8,013 bases of DNA, taken from the NCBI GenBank assembly GCA_027030285.1, contig JALVFC010000442.1:1-8013 (forward strand), in the 5' to 3' direction. Numbering within the stretch: the first letter of the stretch is position 1; the number at the start of each line of letters is the position of its first letter. Of the stretch, positions 7,188 through 8,013 are shown piece after piece. A model generated the notes under the pieces. That model was not told where the DNA came from. It made no database searches and was given only the letters and a program-made list of their open reading frames with translations. Source of the stretch: Thiotrichaceae bacterium. GTDB lineage: Bacteria > Pseudomonadota > Gammaproteobacteria > Thiotrichales > Thiotrichaceae. The position numbers and the translations under genes were made by a program.

Positions 7188-8013
7188 ATGTCCAAAGAAA
7201 AATTTGAAAGAACGAAGCCACATGTAAATGTAGGCACCATAGGTCACGTAGACCACGGCAAGACAACCCTCACGGCAGCCATCACCAAAGTAATGGCAGA
7301 AAAGATGGGCGGAGAAGCCAAAGACTTTGCCGACATCGACAATGCTCCCGAAGAGCGCGAGCGTGGCATCACCATCGCTACCTCCCACGTAGAATACGAA
7401 TCAGACAAAAGGCACTACGCGCACGTAGACTGCCCCGGTCACGCCGACTACGTAAAAAACATGATAACCGGAGCTGCCCAAATGGACGGCGCCATCCTGG
7501 TCGTATCCGCAGCCGACGGTCCCATGCCACAAACACGTGAACACATCCTGTTATCACGTCAGGTAGGCGTCCCCTACATCGTCGTCTTCCTCAACAAAGC
7601 CGACATGGTAGATGACGAAGAACTACTGGAACTGGTAGAAATGGAAGTACGCGAACTACTAGACGAATACGACTTCCCTGGCGACGACACCCCCATCGTC
7701 ACCGGCTCAGCCCTCAAAGCCCTTGAAGGCGACGCAGAATACGCAGAAAAAATCGTCGAACTGGTTAACGCCCTTGATGAGTACGTGCCAGAGCCAGAGC
7801 GCGCCACTGACGGCGACTTCCTGATGCCCGTAGAAGACGTATTCTCCATCTCGGGACGCGGCACCGTAGTAACCGGCAGAATCGAACGCGGCATTATCCA
7901 TGTAGGCGACGACATCGAAATCGTCGGCATCAAAGAAACCCAGACCACCACCTGCACCGGCGTAGAAATGTTCCGCAAACTGCTCGACGAAGGGCAGGCA
8001 GGCGACAATGTCG
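7188..8013 (+). CDS. tuf: Elongation factor Tu (3'-truncated by window edge)
   Basis: EF-Tu carries aminoacyl-tRNA to the ribosomal A site as a GTP complex. The frame is open to the window edge and gives 275 of the usual 394-396 residues: the whole G domain and the first half of domain II. It begins MSKEKFERTKPHVNVGTIGHVDHGKTTLTAAIT. Motifs seen are GHVDHGKT (residues 19-26), RGITI (59-63), DCPGH (81-85) with the catalytic His85, and NKAD (136-139; NKCD in E. coli). Domain II starts around FLMPVEDVFSISGRGTVVTGR. Gln125, a kirromycin-site residue, is conserved. A strong ribosome-binding site AGGAAAGG (7171-7178) sits nine bases before the ATG. It follows fusA by 53 bases and is probably cotranscribed. 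Codon use departs sharply from the upstream genes: only about 24 of 275 codons end in T, 23 of 25 Asp are GAC, and about 18 of 28 Val are GTA. Gene symbol tuf (tufA by position). Confidence 0.99.
   Translation, partial: MSKEKFERTKPHVNVGTIGHVDHGKTTLTAAITKVMAEKMGGEAKDFADIDNAPEERERGITIATSHVEYESDKRHYAHVDCPGHADYVKNMITGAAQMDGAILVVSAADGPMPQTREHILLSRQVGVPYIVVFLNKADMVDDEELLELVEMEVRELLDEYDFPGDDTPIVTGSALKALEGDAEYAEKIVELVNALDEYVPEPERATDGDFLMPVEDVFSISGRGTVVTGRIERGIIHVGDDIEIVGIKETQTTTCTGVEMFRKLLDEGQAGDNV

Noticed and set aside
7574..8008. A serine-rich 144-codon open frame on the minus strand opposite tuf
   Set aside because: The serine richness is a by-product of reading the GAC/GAA/GTA-biased tuf codons backwards; EF-Tu on the + strand explains the region.
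1..8013. An undescribed system, mobile element, CRISPR array or intein
   Set aside because: All five genes are uninterrupted core housekeeping genes with normal lengths and motifs, and the only non-coding stretch over 100 bases is explained by a promoter and leader.

Overview
This window is a conserved housekeeping block from a proteobacterium, most likely a gammaproteobacterium. In order, all on the + strand, it holds rpoC (5' end outside the window), rpsL, rpsG, fusA and tuf (3' end outside the window). This is the classic junction between the rpoBC genes and the str operon. RpoC carries the large insertion inside the trigger loop that is typical of proteobacteria. S12, S7, EF-G and EF-Tu all align closely with the enterobacterial and pseudomonad proteins as I remember them. 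I cannot name the genus from sequence alone.

Layout: rpoC runs from the left edge to 3853, and about 123 N-terminal codons lie upstream of the window. A 265-base intergenic region (3854-4118) is the only sizeable non-coding stretch. It contains an A-tract/T-tract inverted repeat, a near-consensus sigma-70 promoter with a 17-base spacer and a GC-rich discriminator, and a roughly 130-base leader. Near its 3' end the leader holds a textbook intrinsic-terminator hairpin, only 23 bases before the rpsL start codon. Then come rpsL (4119-4493), rpsG (4533-5000), fusA (5044-7134) and the first 275 codons of tuf (7188 to the right edge). The gaps between these genes are 39, 43 and 53 bases, as expected for one transcript.

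The genes work together in gene expression. RpoC is the beta' subunit of RNA polymerase. S12 and S7 are small-subunit proteins of the decoding centre and head. EF-G drives translocation, and EF-Tu delivers aminoacyl-tRNA.

I see no mobile element, CRISPR array, tRNA, defence system or unknown gene, and no undescribed multi-gene system. Two things deserve a second look. One is the apparent transcription attenuator between the str promoter and rpsL. The other is the abrupt change of codon usage at tuf, which uses C- and A-ending codons (GAC, ATC, GGC, GTA) while the upstream genes are rich in T-ending codons.
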